A stretch of 64,000 bases of DNA from Pelagibacteraceae bacterium AG-404-N13 (GCA_003216255.1 QCJD01000003.1:19312-83311); one strand, 5' to 3'. Counted from the stretch's first letter, positions 33,456 through 43,092 are shown. The notes: a model not told the origin generated them from the sequence alone. Numbers and translations: made by a program.

Positions 33456-35290
33456 TCGAGCTCAAACTGATTTCGATAATTTTTTAATAAATTTTTATTC
33501 TGTTTATCCTTTTTTAAAAAGCAATTACCTATGACAAGAGTATCCATCTCTGTACCCATAAAACATTTAAATGCTTCAGCTGGAGTACAAACTATTGGTT
33601 CGCCTCTGATATTAAATGAGGTATTTATTAAAATTGGGCAGCCTGTTTTTTTTTTAAATTCCGAAATTAACTTATAATATAGTTTATTTCTCTCAAAGTT
33701 AACTGTTTGAATTCTAGCAGAATAATCAACGTGGGTTACAGCGGGAATTTCTGATCTTTTTATATTTAATTTTTCAATACCAAATAATTTTTTTTCCTCT
33801 TCACTCATATTAAATGATTTATTTTTACTTACATTTCCTACAATTAACATATAAGGGCTCTCAATTTTTATTTCAAACCAGTTTTCTAAATCATCCTTTA
33901 GTACCGAAGGTGCAAAAGGTCTAAAACTTTCTCTATATTTTACTTTAAGGTTTAAGTTTTTTTGCATTTTTTCTGATCTTGGATCGCCTAAAATTGATCT
34001 TGCGCCAAGAGCTCTAGGTCCGAATTCCATTCTGCCTTGAAACCATCCTACCGCGTCTCCATTTATTATACTTGATACAGTTTTATTAATTAGCTCATCT
34101 TGATTAAATGTTTCAAATTTTGCTCCTAAATTAGTCAATTTTTCCTCTATATCATTCTGTTCGTATTCTGGTCCCAAGAAAGATCCCTGCATACTATCAT
34201 TTTTATCTATAACTCTATTTTTTTTTAAATGTTTATACCAAAATGCTAAGCATGCACCTAATGACCCTCCCGCATCACCTGAAGCAGGCTGTATCCATAT
34301 ATTATCAAATATATTTTTTTTAAGAATTTTACCATTAGCAACACAATTTAGTGCAACTCCACCAGCCATGCATAAATTTTTCAATTTATATTCTTGAGAT
34401 AAAGATGAAGTCAATTTAATCATAATTTCCTCCGTAATCTCTTGAATAGACGCGGCTATATCCATGTGAAACTGATTTATTTCTTCATTATTGCTGTCTC
34501 TCTCTTTATTTTTAAATAATAAGTTAAATTTTTTACTCGTCATTTTAAAACCAGTTGCATAATCAAAATAAGTTTGATCTAATTTAAAAGTCCCATCTTC
34601 TTTTATATCAATTAAATTATCCTTTATTATATTTGAATATTTGGGGTCTCCGTAAGGGGCAAGTCCCATGAGTTTGTATTCACCACTATTAACCTTAAAA
34701 CCTGTGTAATAAGTAAATGCTGAATATAATAAACCTAATGAGTGAGGAAAATGTAATTCTTTTACGATTTCAAGTTCATTACCTGTTCCGATTGCAACAG
34801 TTGTTGTGGCCCACTCACCTACTCCATCAGCAGTCAAAATTATAGCTTCTTTAAATGGAGAGGGATAGAAAGCGCTGGCCGCATGACTTAAATGATGCTC
34901 AGAAAAATATAATTTTTTTTCATCTATAAAGGAATTATTAATTTTTTTTAAATAATCTAAAATTTGTTTTTTTTGAAATAGTTTATTTTTTAACCATAAA
35001 GGCATTGATTTTGTAAATTGCCAAAAACCTTTTGGGGCAAATGCAACGTAGGTTTCAAGAAGTCTCTCAAATTTAAGAAATGGTTTTTCGAAAAAAATTA
35101 TGTGATCAATATTTGACAACTTAATATTACAATATTTTAGTACAAATTTGATTGAATTTGTTGGAAATGAAGAGTCGTGTTTAATTCTTGTAAATCTTTC
35201 TTCTTGGGCTGCTGCAATTATTTTACCATCTTTTATAATAGTTGCTGCGCTATCGTGATAAAAAGCTGAAATTCCTAGTATAAAAGTCAA
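33452..35290 (-). CDS. NodU/CmcH-family carbamoyltransferase (SxtI-like)
   Basis: ILGISAFYHDSAATIIKDGKIIAAAQEERFTRIKHDSSFP, HHLSHAASAFYPSPF, GVGEWATT, GGVALNCVANGK, EFGPRALGARSILGDPR. Confidence 0.93.
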   Translation of the reverse strand: MTFILGISAFYHDSAATIIKDGKIIAAAQEERFTRIKHDSSFPTNSIKFVLKYCNIKLSNIDHIIFFEKPFLKFERLLETYVAFAPKGFWQFTKSMPLWLKNKLFQKKQILDYLKKINNSFIDEKKLYFSEHHLSHAASAFYPSPFKEAIILTADGVGEWATTTVAIGTGNELEIVKELHFPHSLGLLYSAFTYYTGFKVNSGEYKLMGLAPYGDPKYSNIIKDNLIDIKEDGTFKLDQTYFDYATGFKMTSKKFNLLFKNKERDSNNEEINQFHMDIAASIQEITEEIMIKLTSSLSQEYKLKNLCMAGGVALNCVANGKILKKNIFDNIWIQPASGDAGGSLGACLAFWYKHLKKNRVIDKNDSMQGSFLGPEYEQNDIEEKLTNLGAKFETFNQDELINKTVSSIINGDAVGWFQGRMEFGPRALGARSILGDPRSEKMQKNLNLKVKYRESFRPFAPSVLKDDLENWFEIKIESPYMLIVGNVSKNKSFNMSEEEKKLFGIEKLNIKRSEIPAVTHVDYSARIQTVNFERNKLYYKLISEFKKKTGCPILINTSFNIRGEPIVCTPAEAFKCFMGTEMDTLVIGNCFLKKDKQNKNLLKNYRNQFELD

Positions 35291-35291
35291 A

Positions 35292-35441
35292 TTAAAATAA
35301 TGTATAAATAAATGGAGCCACTGCTGAACCTTGGCTAAGTACGATTAAACCTCCAAATAAAACTAAAAAAAATAGAATTGGAATTAACCAATATTTTTTT
35401 CTAATTTTAATAAAATTCCAAAATTCTAAGAAAAAATTCAT
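35292..35441 (-). CDS. DUF5989/SxtK-like 49-aa single-TM protein (absent from the supplied ORF track)
   Basis: Own translation: MNFFLEFWNFIKIRKKYWLIPILFFLVLFGGLIVLSQGSAVAPFIYTLF*. Starts next to the upstream gene's stop (35442) and ends 1 nt before the carbamoyltransferase start. Confidence 0.88.
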   Translation of the reverse strand: MNFFLEFWNFIKIRKKYWLIPILFFLVLFGGLIVLSQGSAVAPFIYTLF

Positions 35442-35825
35442 TTAAAATTGGTTCTTCATATTATTATTTGTATTATCTTTTTTTATCCAATAACTGTAGT
35501 TTTTATTTTTTTTTAATCCTAAAAGATCTTTTCCAAAGATTTTCATTAATAGCCCAGTTGGCGTTATGACTCCAAAATATATTATTCCCATGATCAACGG
35601 GGAAATTATGTTTCCAATAAATAAACCAAATATTGTCCAGTATCTATTTAAAGGTAACAAAATTTTAGAATTTAAAATTCCAAGAATTAAAAAAACTAAA
35701 GAAATAAATAAAGACCATATTCTTATTTCATGGCCACTAATTAAAGGGAATAAGCTAATTATTAAAAAAACGACAAAAAAAACTATTCCAAAGCTTCTAT
35801 TAGAAGGTAAATTAGTTTTATTCAT
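35442..35825 (-). CDS. SxtJ-like membrane protein
   Basis: SNRSFGIVFFVVFLI...LLPLNRYWTIFGLFIGNIISPLIMGIIYFGVITPTGLLMKIFGKDLLGLK, characteristic of SxtJ-family proteins. Confidence 0.85.
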   Translation of the reverse strand: MNKTNLPSNRSFGIVFFVVFLIISLFPLISGHEIRIWSLFISLVFLILGILNSKILLPLNRYWTIFGLFIGNIISPLIMGIIYFGVITPTGLLMKIFGKDLLGLKKNKNYSYWIKKDNTNNNMKNQF

Positions 35826-35841
35826 TTATAGATTTCTTATT

Positions 35842-36789
35842 TTAAATTATTTTTTCTTTTTGATCAAATGCTTCCATTAATTCGTTCCACTCTCTTTTGG
35901 ATAGACCTGATTTTTCTAAGGCAATATTTTCTCCATTAATTAATTTTTTTAATATTTCTTTTCCTTTTGATGAAATTTCAGTTCCACCTATTCTATAATC
36001 TTTAAATGCTTCATAAGTAATAGGAACCCATTTTTTTAATGTATCTAGCATTACGTCTGCATAAGCTCTTATTTCGTATTGTGCGTGATGATCTGCCCTC
36101 AGTCTTAAGAAATTCATTAAATTTAACAAATCTGTTTTCCAATACCATTGCGTATAAGTATTTAACGTTAAGTTCATCCTTGCTAATTCTCTTGCAAGAC
36201 CAACTCCATTTTCATCAATTATTGATCCATCATATTTTTCATTTAGCATCGTTTCATAGTTTTCATAAGTTCTTTCTGCATCATTTTTTAAAAGGTCTAA
36301 AACTTTTTTTGCTTGCTCTCCTTCAAGCACATCTCCTCTTCCTTGTCTGTTACTTTTAGATTGCGCAGCCAAATGTTCTTGCGCTGGTAAATAAAATTCT
36401 TTATCTAATATAGAATACCTAGCAGAGTATTCATTTACATTTGCTGTTCTATGTCTAATCCACTGCCTTGCTATAAAAATTGGAAGTTTAACATGATATT
36501 TTATTTCACACATTTCAAAAGGTGTACTGTGCCAGTGTCTCATTAAATACTTAATTAATCCTGCATCAGTTGAAACTTTTTTTGTTCCTTTTCCATAAGA
36601 AACTCTGGCTGCCTGGACAATAGAAGTATCATCGCCCATATAATCAACGACTCTTATAAAACCATGATCTAAAAGAGGAATTGCCTCATACAATATTTTT
36701 TCTAATTCAGGAGCAGTCACTCTCTTTGTTTTATTTTCCTGATTCTGTTGATCTTTTATTTCTTGAGCTTGTTCAGGTGTTAACTTCAT
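35842..36789 (-). CDS. thyX: FAD-dependent thymidylate synthase ThyX
   Basis: [22 protein letters not shown] (RHRxxSxNExSxR-like motif), [23 protein letters not shown]. Confidence 0.95.
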   Translation of the reverse strand: MKLTPEQAQEIKDQQNQENKTKRVTAPELEKILYEAIPLLDHGFIRVVDYMGDDTSIVQAARVSYGKGTKKVSTDAGLIKYLMRHWHSTPFEMCEIKYHVKLPIFIARQWIRHRTANVNEYSARYSILDKEFYLPAQEHLAAQSKSNRQGRGDVLEGEQAKKVLDLLKNDAERTYENYETMLNEKYDGSIIDENGVGLARELARMNLTLNTYTQWYWKTDLLNLMNFLRLRADHHAQYEIRAYADVMLDTLKKWVPITYEAFKDYRIGGTEISSKGKEILKKLINGENIALEKSGLSKREWNELMEAFDQKEKII

Positions 36790-36849
36790 GAATAATTTAT
36801 TGAATCTATTTAAATTGGTTTTATATTATTAATGTTGGTTTTCCAACTA

Positions 36850-37091
36850 TGACGATAAACGAATTTCGTAATAACCATTACGGACGTGGGGGCAGTACCC
36901 ACCACCTCCACCATTTTCAACTTATGGGGGTGAATTAGGATCGACGGGTGTCTAAAAGTTATTCTTTCGTTCGGTATTGTTCCGCCGTGATGGGCTAATT
37001 TATAAATGCTAACGAAAGTTATGCACTTGCAGCTTAATTAATTTATTAATTAAGTTACGGGGTTTGGGGCACCTGGCAACAGAACGCCCCT
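36850..37091 (+). ncRNA. ssrA: circularly permuted (two-piece) tmRNA: acceptor piece, short excised spacer, coding piece
   Basis: Acceptor end cggacgtgggggcagtacccaccacctccaCCA (to 36913), spacer ttttcaacttat, coding-piece start gggggtgaattaggatcgacgggtg (36926), tag ORF gctaacgaaagttatgcacttgcagcttaa (37008-37037, ANESYALAA*), 3' element ggggcacctggcaacagaacgcccc. 5' boundary approximate. Confidence 0.95.
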
Positions 37092-37097
37092 TTTTAA

Positions 37098-37409
37098 CTA
37101 ATATAAAATTAATTTTAATAAGTTAGTTATAAAAGACATACTCACAACAAAACCAATAAAAAAGTTCCAATACATAAAAGAAACTGTTCTATTTCTAACT
37201 CTTCTTTTTCTAACAAAGTCTTTATCATCAAGATCAGAAATGTCTCTTTTACCTTCAACAGGATAATCATAGGTCCATCTCCATATAGAATTACCATATC
37301 TTTTATCGGTACTGTTATAATAACGAATCCATGAAACTATGTATTTATGTAAATAATAAATAATAATTAAAAGTATAATATCAAAAACCATTAAATATTT
37401 TATTATCAA
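37098..37409 (-). CDS. hypothetical membrane protein
   Basis: 103-aa ORF with TM segments at both ends; overlaps the upstream phosphatase gene. Confidence 0.5.
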   Translation of the reverse strand: MIIKYLMVFDIILLIIIYYLHKYIVSWIRYYNSTDKRYGNSIWRWTYDYPVEGKRDISDLDDKDFVRKRRVRNRTVSFMYWNFFIGFVVSMSFITNLLKLILY

Positions 37410-37938
37410 TTATATTATAATTTTTATCTGAAATAATCATTTCTCCAGATGATGTTCCTATATTTAAAATTGAGGAAATTACTACAAAATGAGTAATCAA
37501 AATTAAATTTTTATCACTTTCCCAACTTTTAATATATTTTTTTAAATTTTTAATTTGCATATCTTCATTTGAAGCAAATTTTTCATCATAAAATGAATTT
37601 AAAGCATTAAAAGTTTCAAAATTTTTAAAGGCTATTTTTGCTGTATCTTTACATCTGCACCACTCACTAGATAAAACTTTATCGATTTTTATTTTATTTT
37701 TTTTAAAAAAAAGTCCAATTTTTTTGGACTGTATAATTCCGTTTTTATTCAAATTTCTTTGAGTGGTACAATCATTTATATTAAAGTTATCTGGATCACC
37801 ATTGCCAGGTGCTAAAGCATGTCTTATGAAAATTATTTTTTTCCCTTCTTTTAGTGAATCTATAATTTTATCAGAAGCGTAAACATTATTTTTAAATGTA
37901 AATAATCCTAAAATTAGAATTAAATAAATCGTTTTCAT
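37381..37938 (-). CDS. exported histidine phosphatase (phosphoglycerate mutase-like) family protein
   Basis: Signal peptide; KIIFIRHALAPGNGDP (RHG-like), VLSSEWCRCKDTA, LILITHFVVIS. Confidence 0.8.
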   Translation of the reverse strand: MKTIYLILILGLFTFKNNVYASDKIIDSLKEGKKIIFIRHALAPGNGDPDNFNINDCTTQRNLNKNGIIQSKKIGLFFKKNKIKIDKVLSSEWCRCKDTAKIAFKNFETFNALNSFYDEKFASNEDMQIKNLKKYIKSWESDKNLILITHFVVISSILNIGTSSGEMIISDKNYNIIDNKIFNGF

Positions 37939-38409
37939 TTAACTTGATGGTTTAAAAATTAAACATAAACCATTGTTACAGAATCTTTTACCATTTTCAC
38001 CTGGTCCATCATCAAATACATGTCCATGATGGGCTCCACAATTTGCACAATGATATTCGATTCGTTTCATTCCAAATGAATAATCAACTTTTGTTTTAAA
38101 GGCACCAGGAAGAGCTGTGGTAAAAGAAGGCCACCCTGTTTTGCTGTCAAATTTTGAGTCGGAGCTAAATAATTTTGCATCACAATTTACACAATGATAA
38201 AAACCCTTTCTTTTTTCATGTAATAAAGAACTTGTAAAAGGACGCTCAGTTCCCTCGTTAAATAATATATTTTTTTGTTTTTCAGTAAGATTTTTATTAA
38301 TAATCTTTATATTTTTTGAGTTAACAAATTTAAAAGGAAATAAAAGAAATGTTAAAAAAGATGCACCAATAAATTTAAGTATTTTTCTTCTCACCCAAAG
38401 AAAATACAA
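37939..38409 (-). CDS. msrB: peptide-methionine (R)-S-oxide reductase, exported
   Basis: Twin-Arg/hydrophobic N-terminus; FYHCVNCDAKLFSSDSKFDSKTGWPSF, YHCANCGAHHGHVFDDGP, RFC catalytic region. Confidence 0.9.
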   Translation of the reverse strand: MYFLWVRRKILKFIGASFLTFLLFPFKFVNSKNIKIINKNLTEKQKNILFNEGTERPFTSSLLHEKRKGFYHCVNCDAKLFSSDSKFDSKTGWPSFTTALPGAFKTKVDYSFGMKRIEYHCANCGAHHGHVFDDGPGENGKRFCNNGLCLIFKPSS

Positions 38410-38453
38410 CTTTTTTGATAAATTTATAATGATAATTCAGTCGCTATATCAAC

Positions 38454-38539
38454 TGGTGCGGCCAGAGAGACTCGAACTCTCAAGGGCTAAGCCCACACGG
38501 CCCTCAACCGTGCCTGTCTACCAATTTCAGCATGGCCGC
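38454..38539 (-). tRNA. tRNA-Leu(GAG)
   Basis: Reverse complement gcggccatgctgaaattggtagacaggc acgg ttGAGgg ccgt g...gagagttcgagtctctctggccgcacca; 7-bp acceptor stem, long variable arm, encoded CCA. Confidence 0.93.
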
Positions 38540-38597
38540 AATTAATGCGTCAGATTAAATGAATGACAATTCTTATTCAAGTTGATAAGTTTTTATT

Positions 38598-39587
38598 ATG
38601 GAATTTAATGCTGAAGTAAAAAACGCTACTGATTCAATATACCAAAAAGTATCTGGAACTATCCCTGAGATTGAATGGTCTATTCATGCTCCATATATTT
38701 ATAAAATTAATAAATTAAAAAAAGAAAAGAACGCAGTAATACTTGCTCACAATTATCAAACACCTGAGATTTATCATGGAATTTCAGATTTCTCTGCTGA
38801 CTCACTTGCGCTAGCAGTTGAAGCTGCAAAAACGAAAGCAGATATAATTGTTATGTGTGGAGTTCATTTTATGGCTGAAACAGCAAAATTAATGAGCCCT
38901 GAAAAAAAAGTTTTACTACCAGATATGAATGCTGGTTGTTCTTTATCGTCATCAATTACAGGTAAAGATGTAAGAAATTTAAAAAAACAATATCCGGGAG
39001 TTCCTGTTGTTTCTTATGTTAATACTTCCGCAGATGTAAAAGCAGAAACTGATGTATGCTGCACTTCAGCTAATGCAGTAAAAATTGTACAATCTTTAGG
39101 AGTAAAAAAAGTTATATTTTTGCCAGATGATTTTTTAGCAAAATATGTTGCATCTCAAACAGAGGTAGAAATTATTTCATGGAAAGGGACATGTGAAGTT
39201 CATGAGCAGTTTAAAGATGAAGAGATTAATGAAATTAGAAAAAATAATCCCGGCATAAAGATAATTGCTCATCCTGAATGCCCACCAGATGTTATAAAGG
39301 CTAGTGATTTTGCAGGATCAACTAGTGGCATGATTAAGTATGTAAGAGATAATCAACCAGAAAAAGTAATGATGGTAACAGAATGTTCAATGAGCGACAA
39401 TGTTCAAATCGATAATCCAAAAGTAGAATTTATTCGTCCATGTAATTTATGTCCTCACATGAAAAAAATTACACTACCAAAAATACTAGATTGTTTAGAA
39501 AACGAAACAAACGAACTAATAATGGATAAAGAAACAATTGAAAAAGCTAGAAAATCTGTAGAAAGAATGGCAGAGATAGGCAGATAA
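38598..39587 (+). CDS. nadA: quinolinate synthase A
   Basis: ILAHNYQTPEIYHGISDFSADSLALA, MCGVHFMAETAKLMSPEKKVLLPD, PCNLCPHMKKITL. Confidence 0.95.
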   Translation: MEFNAEVKNATDSIYQKVSGTIPEIEWSIHAPYIYKINKLKKEKNAVILAHNYQTPEIYHGISDFSADSLALAVEAAKTKADIIVMCGVHFMAETAKLMSPEKKVLLPDMNAGCSLSSSITGKDVRNLKKQYPGVPVVSYVNTSADVKAETDVCCTSANAVKIVQSLGVKKVIFLPDDFLAKYVASQTEVEIISWKGTCEVHEQFKDEEINEIRKNNPGIKIIAHPECPPDVIKASDFAGSTSGMIKYVRDNQPEKVMMVTECSMSDNVQIDNPKVEFIRPCNLCPHMKKITLPKILDCLENETNELIMDKETIEKARKSVERMAEIGR

Positions 39588-39592
39588 AATCT

Positions 39593-40429
39593 GTGTCAAA
39601 AATTCAATTAAGTAAAAATTTTATAAGGAATACTTGCAAATTAGCTTTAGCTGAAGATCTATATCCATCTGGAGACATAACATCAAATTTATTAGACAAT
39701 AATTCTATTAGAAAGATTAAATTAATTAGCAATGAAAGAGGAATAATAGGAGGATTAGAATTTGCTAAACAAACTTTTAATTTATTGGATAAAAAAATTA
39801 AATTTATTTCAAAAAAGAAAGATGGATCCTCAGTAAATAAAGGATCTGTAGTTGCGGTAGTAGAGGGTAAAATTAAAAATATACTTATGGGTGAAAGAGT
39901 AGCTCTTAATTTTGTCTCTCATATTTCAGGAATTGCAACAAAAACAAATAAATTTGTAAAAAAAGTTGGAAAAAGAACTAAAATTTGTTGCACTAGAAAA
40001 ACCATTCCAAATCTTAGGGTTATTCAAAAATATGCAGTAAAATTAGGAGGTGGAACAAATCATCGATTTAATTTAAGTGATGAGTTTTTAATTAAAGATA
40101 ATCATATTGCTTCATCAAAAAAATTTGAAGAAATTATCAAAAAAGCAATTAAGTCAAAAAAAGGGAAAAAAATTACAGTTGAAGTTGATAACTTAAATCA
40201 ACTTAAGAAAATTAATGGTTTAAAATTTGATAGAATATTATTTGACAATATGAGCTCTAAAAACCTTAGGGAAGGAGTTAAACTGGCTAAGAAGCTTTAT
40301 GAAACTGAAGCATCTGGCGGTGTTAATTTAGAAAATGTAAAAAAAGTTGCCAAAACTGGTGTAGATAGAATATCAATTGGTGTATTAACACATAATATTA
40401 ATTCATTAGATTTAAAATTAGAAATTTAA
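39593..40429 (+). CDS. nadC: nicotinate-nucleotide pyrophosphorylase (quinolinate phosphoribosyltransferase), GTG start
   Basis: LAEDLYPSGDITS, ERVALNFVSHISGIAT, TRKTIPNLRVIQKYAVKLGGGTNHRFNLSD. Confidence 0.95.
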   Translation: MSKIQLSKNFIRNTCKLALAEDLYPSGDITSNLLDNNSIRKIKLISNERGIIGGLEFAKQTFNLLDKKIKFISKKKDGSSVNKGSVVAVVEGKIKNILMGERVALNFVSHISGIATKTNKFVKKVGKRTKICCTRKTIPNLRVIQKYAVKLGGGTNHRFNLSDEFLIKDNHIASSKKFEEIIKKAIKSKKGKKITVEVDNLNQLKKINGLKFDRILFDNMSSKNLREGVKLAKKLYETEASGGVNLENVKKVAKTGVDRISIGVLTHNINSLDLKLEI

Positions 40430-40434
40430 TTAGA

Positions 40435-43092
40435 TTATTTTTTTAATTGAGCTTGAGCAGCTGCTAATCGTGCAACGGGTACTCTATATGGTGAACAAGA
40501 AACATATTCCAATCCAACTTTAGAACAAAATTCTATACTTTTTGGGTCACCTCCATGTTCGCCACAAATTCCAAGTTTAATTTTTTTGTTTTGCTTTTTT
40601 CCTCTAGTCACAGCTATTTCAATTAAATCTCCAACTCCATCATCAATAGAGATAAAAGGATCAATATCAAAAATCTTATTTTCGATATAATCATTTAAAA
40701 ATTTGCCACTATCGTCTCTACTTATCCCAAACGTAGTTTGAGTTAGGTCGTTAGTTCCAAAACTAAAAAACTCTGCATATTTTGCAATTTCTTTTGCTTT
40801 TATTGCGGCTCGTGGAAGTTCAATCATTGTACCTACTAGAAATTTGATTTTAGTTTTATTTTCATTCTGTACTTTTCTGGCAATATTAATAACCAGTTCT
40901 TTCATTATTTTTATTTCAGTTGCGGTTGAGACAAGTGGTATCATTATTTCTGGCATAGTTGATTTAATTTTTCTTTTTTTGCATTCTACTAAAGCTTCGA
41001 ATATTGCCCTAATTTGCATTTCGTAAATTTCAGGAAAAGAAATTCCCAGTCTACACCCTCTATGACCTAACATGGGATTTTGTTCGTGTTGTTCTTCGAT
41101 TCTGCCTTCAATTTCTTTAATTGATAAATTTAAAGATTTTGAAATATCATTAATTTCTGAAGCACTTTTAGGTAAAAATTCATGTAGCGGTGGATCTAAA
41201 AGTCTTACTGTAACCGGAAGTCCATTCATAATTTTAAATATTTCTATAAAATCATTTTTTTGATGTGGCAGTAATTTTTTTAAAGCTTTAGCTCGGTCTT
41301 CTTTTGATTTTGAAAGTATCATTTCTCTAACTGACAAAATTCTATCTTCATCAAAGAACATGTGTTCAGTTCTACATAAACCAATTCCTTCGGCACCAAA
41401 ATCCCTAGCTATTTTGCTATCTAAAGGTGTTTCAGAATTTGTTCTGATTTTTAATTTTCTAAAACTGTCTGCCCAACTCATCAATTTAGAAAAATCTCCT
41501 GAAATTTCAGGTTTAACAGTTTTTACTTCTCCTAAAATTATTCTACCAGTTGAACCATCAATTGTTATCAAATCTCCTTCCTTAATTTCATATCCGTTCG
41601 ATTTAAATAAGTTATTTTCATAATCAATTTCTATTTCACTTGAACCAGAGACACATGGGCGTCCCATTCCTCTTGCAACTACTGCAGCATGACTTGTCAT
41701 TCCACCTCTTGCAGTTAAAATTCCTTTTGCAGCATGCATGCCATGAATATCTTCTGGGGAAGTTTCGACTCTAACTAAGATTGTATTTTGCATTATGTCA
41801 TTGAGTCTTTGGGCTTCATCTGAGGAAAAAACAACTTTTCCACTAGCTGCTCCAGGGGATGCGGGTAAACCTTTTGCTATTACTTCGATATTGCTTTTCT
41901 CATCCAAGGTTGGGTGAAGTAAAGAGTCTAGGGAGCTTGGTTCAATTCTTAAAACTGCCTCTTTTTTTGAAATTAACTTTTCTTTAACCATGTCTGTAGC
42001 AATTTTAATTGCAGATTTTGCTGTTCTTTTTCCTGATCTAGTTTGCAACATCCAAAGTTTTTTATTCTCTACTGTAAACTCAACATCTTGCATGTCTCTG
42101 TAATGTTTCTCCAATCTCAATAATATTTTTTTTAAGTCTTTATAAATTGAAGGCATTGACTCCTCCATTGAGAGTAATTTTTCCTTAGAATTTAATCTAG
42201 CCTTTTTTGTTATGTGTTGCGGGGTTCTAGTACCCGCAACAACATCTTCGCCTTGGGCATTAATTAAGTACTCACCAAATATTTCATTACTCCCATCTGA
42301 TGGATTTCTTGTAAATACTACGCCTGTTGCGCTATTATTTCCCATATTGCCAAATACCATTGACTGAACATTTACTGCTGTGCCCCAATTGGATGGTATT
42401 TGATTTAACTTTCTATAAACTTTTGCTCTATGACTTTCCCAAGATAAAAATACCGCACTGATAGCTCCTATAAGCTGTTGTCTAACATCTTGTGGGAATT
42501 CTTTTTTTGTTTTTTCTATGACTAAATCTTTAAAATCTTTAATTAATCCATCCCAGTCATTTTCATCAAGCTCAGTATCTAACAAAACACCCTTAGTTAA
42601 TTTATAATTTTCAATTAGTTCCTCAAAATGATAATTTTCAATACTCAAGACTACGTTGGAGTACATCTGAATAAATCTTCTGTAACTATCTTTTGCAAAT
42701 CTAATATTTGAAGTTTGTTTTGATAGGGCTAAAACTGTATTATCATTTAAACCAAGATTTAAAATAGTATCCATCATTCCTGGCATTGAAACTCTTGCAC
42801 CAGATCTAACTGAAACTAGCAAGGGATTGGTTAAATCACCAAATTTTTTTTTTGTTTTTTTTTCTATATTCTTTAGTTCTAAATTTATTTGTTTAATTAT
42901 TTGAGAATTTAATTTTTTTTTATTTTTATAAAATAATTCACATACTTCTGTTGAAATAGTAAAGCCTGGAGGTACAGGCAAACCTAGTTTTCCCATTTCT
43001 GCTAAGTTCGCACCTTTTCCGCCTAAAATACTTTTGGCTTTCTTTGAATTTGATGATTCTTTTGAACTAAAATTAAAAACAAGTTTTTTCAT
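40435..43092 (-). CDS. ppdK: pyruvate, phosphate dikinase
   Basis: GGKGANLAEMGKLGLPVPPGFTIST, GGMTSHAAVVARGMGRPCVSG, FGTNDLTQTTFG, GICGEHGGDP. Confidence 0.95.
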   Translation of the reverse strand: MKKLVFNFSSKESSNSKKAKSILGGKGANLAEMGKLGLPVPPGFTISTEVCELFYKNKKKLNSQIIKQINLELKNIEKKTKKKFGDLTNPLLVSVRSGARVSMPGMMDTILNLGLNDNTVLALSKQTSNIRFAKDSYRRFIQMYSNVVLSIENYHFEELIENYKLTKGVLLDTELDENDWDGLIKDFKDLVIEKTKKEFPQDVRQQLIGAISAVFLSWESHRAKVYRKLNQIPSNWGTAVNVQSMVFGNMGNNSATGVVFTRNPSDGSNEIFGEYLINAQGEDVVAGTRTPQHITKKARLNSKEKLLSMEESMPSIYKDLKKILLRLEKHYRDMQDVEFTVENKKLWMLQTRSGKRTAKSAIKIATDMVKEKLISKKEAVLRIEPSSLDSLLHPTLDEKSNIEVIAKGLPASPGAASGKVVFSSDEAQRLNDIMQNTILVRVETSPEDIHGMHAAKGILTARGGMTSHAAVVARGMGRPCVSGSSEIEIDYENNLFKSNGYEIKEGDLITIDGSTGRIILGEVKTVKPEISGDFSKLMSWADSFRKLKIRTNSETPLDSKIARDFGAEGIGLCRTEHMFFDEDRILSVREMILSKSKEDRAKALKKLLPHQKNDFIEIFKIMNGLPVTVRLLDPPLHEFLPKSASEINDISKSLNLSIKEIEGRIEEQHEQNPMLGHRGCRLGISFPEIYEMQIRAIFEALVECKKRKIKSTMPEIMIPLVSTATEIKIMKELVINIARKVQNENKTKIKFLVGTMIELPRAAIKAKEIAKYAEFFSFGTNDLTQTTFGISRDDSGKFLNDYIENKIFDIDPFISIDDGVGDLIEIAVTRGKKQNKKIKLGICGEHGGDPKSIEFCSKVGLEYVSCSPYRVPVARLAAAQAQLKK

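Noticed and set aside
33452-35825. Saxitoxin-type biosynthetic cluster
   Set aside because: Only the carbamoyltransferase/SxtJ/SxtK-like trio is present; no sxtA-type polyketide or other saxitoxin genes, so toxin synthesis is not supported.
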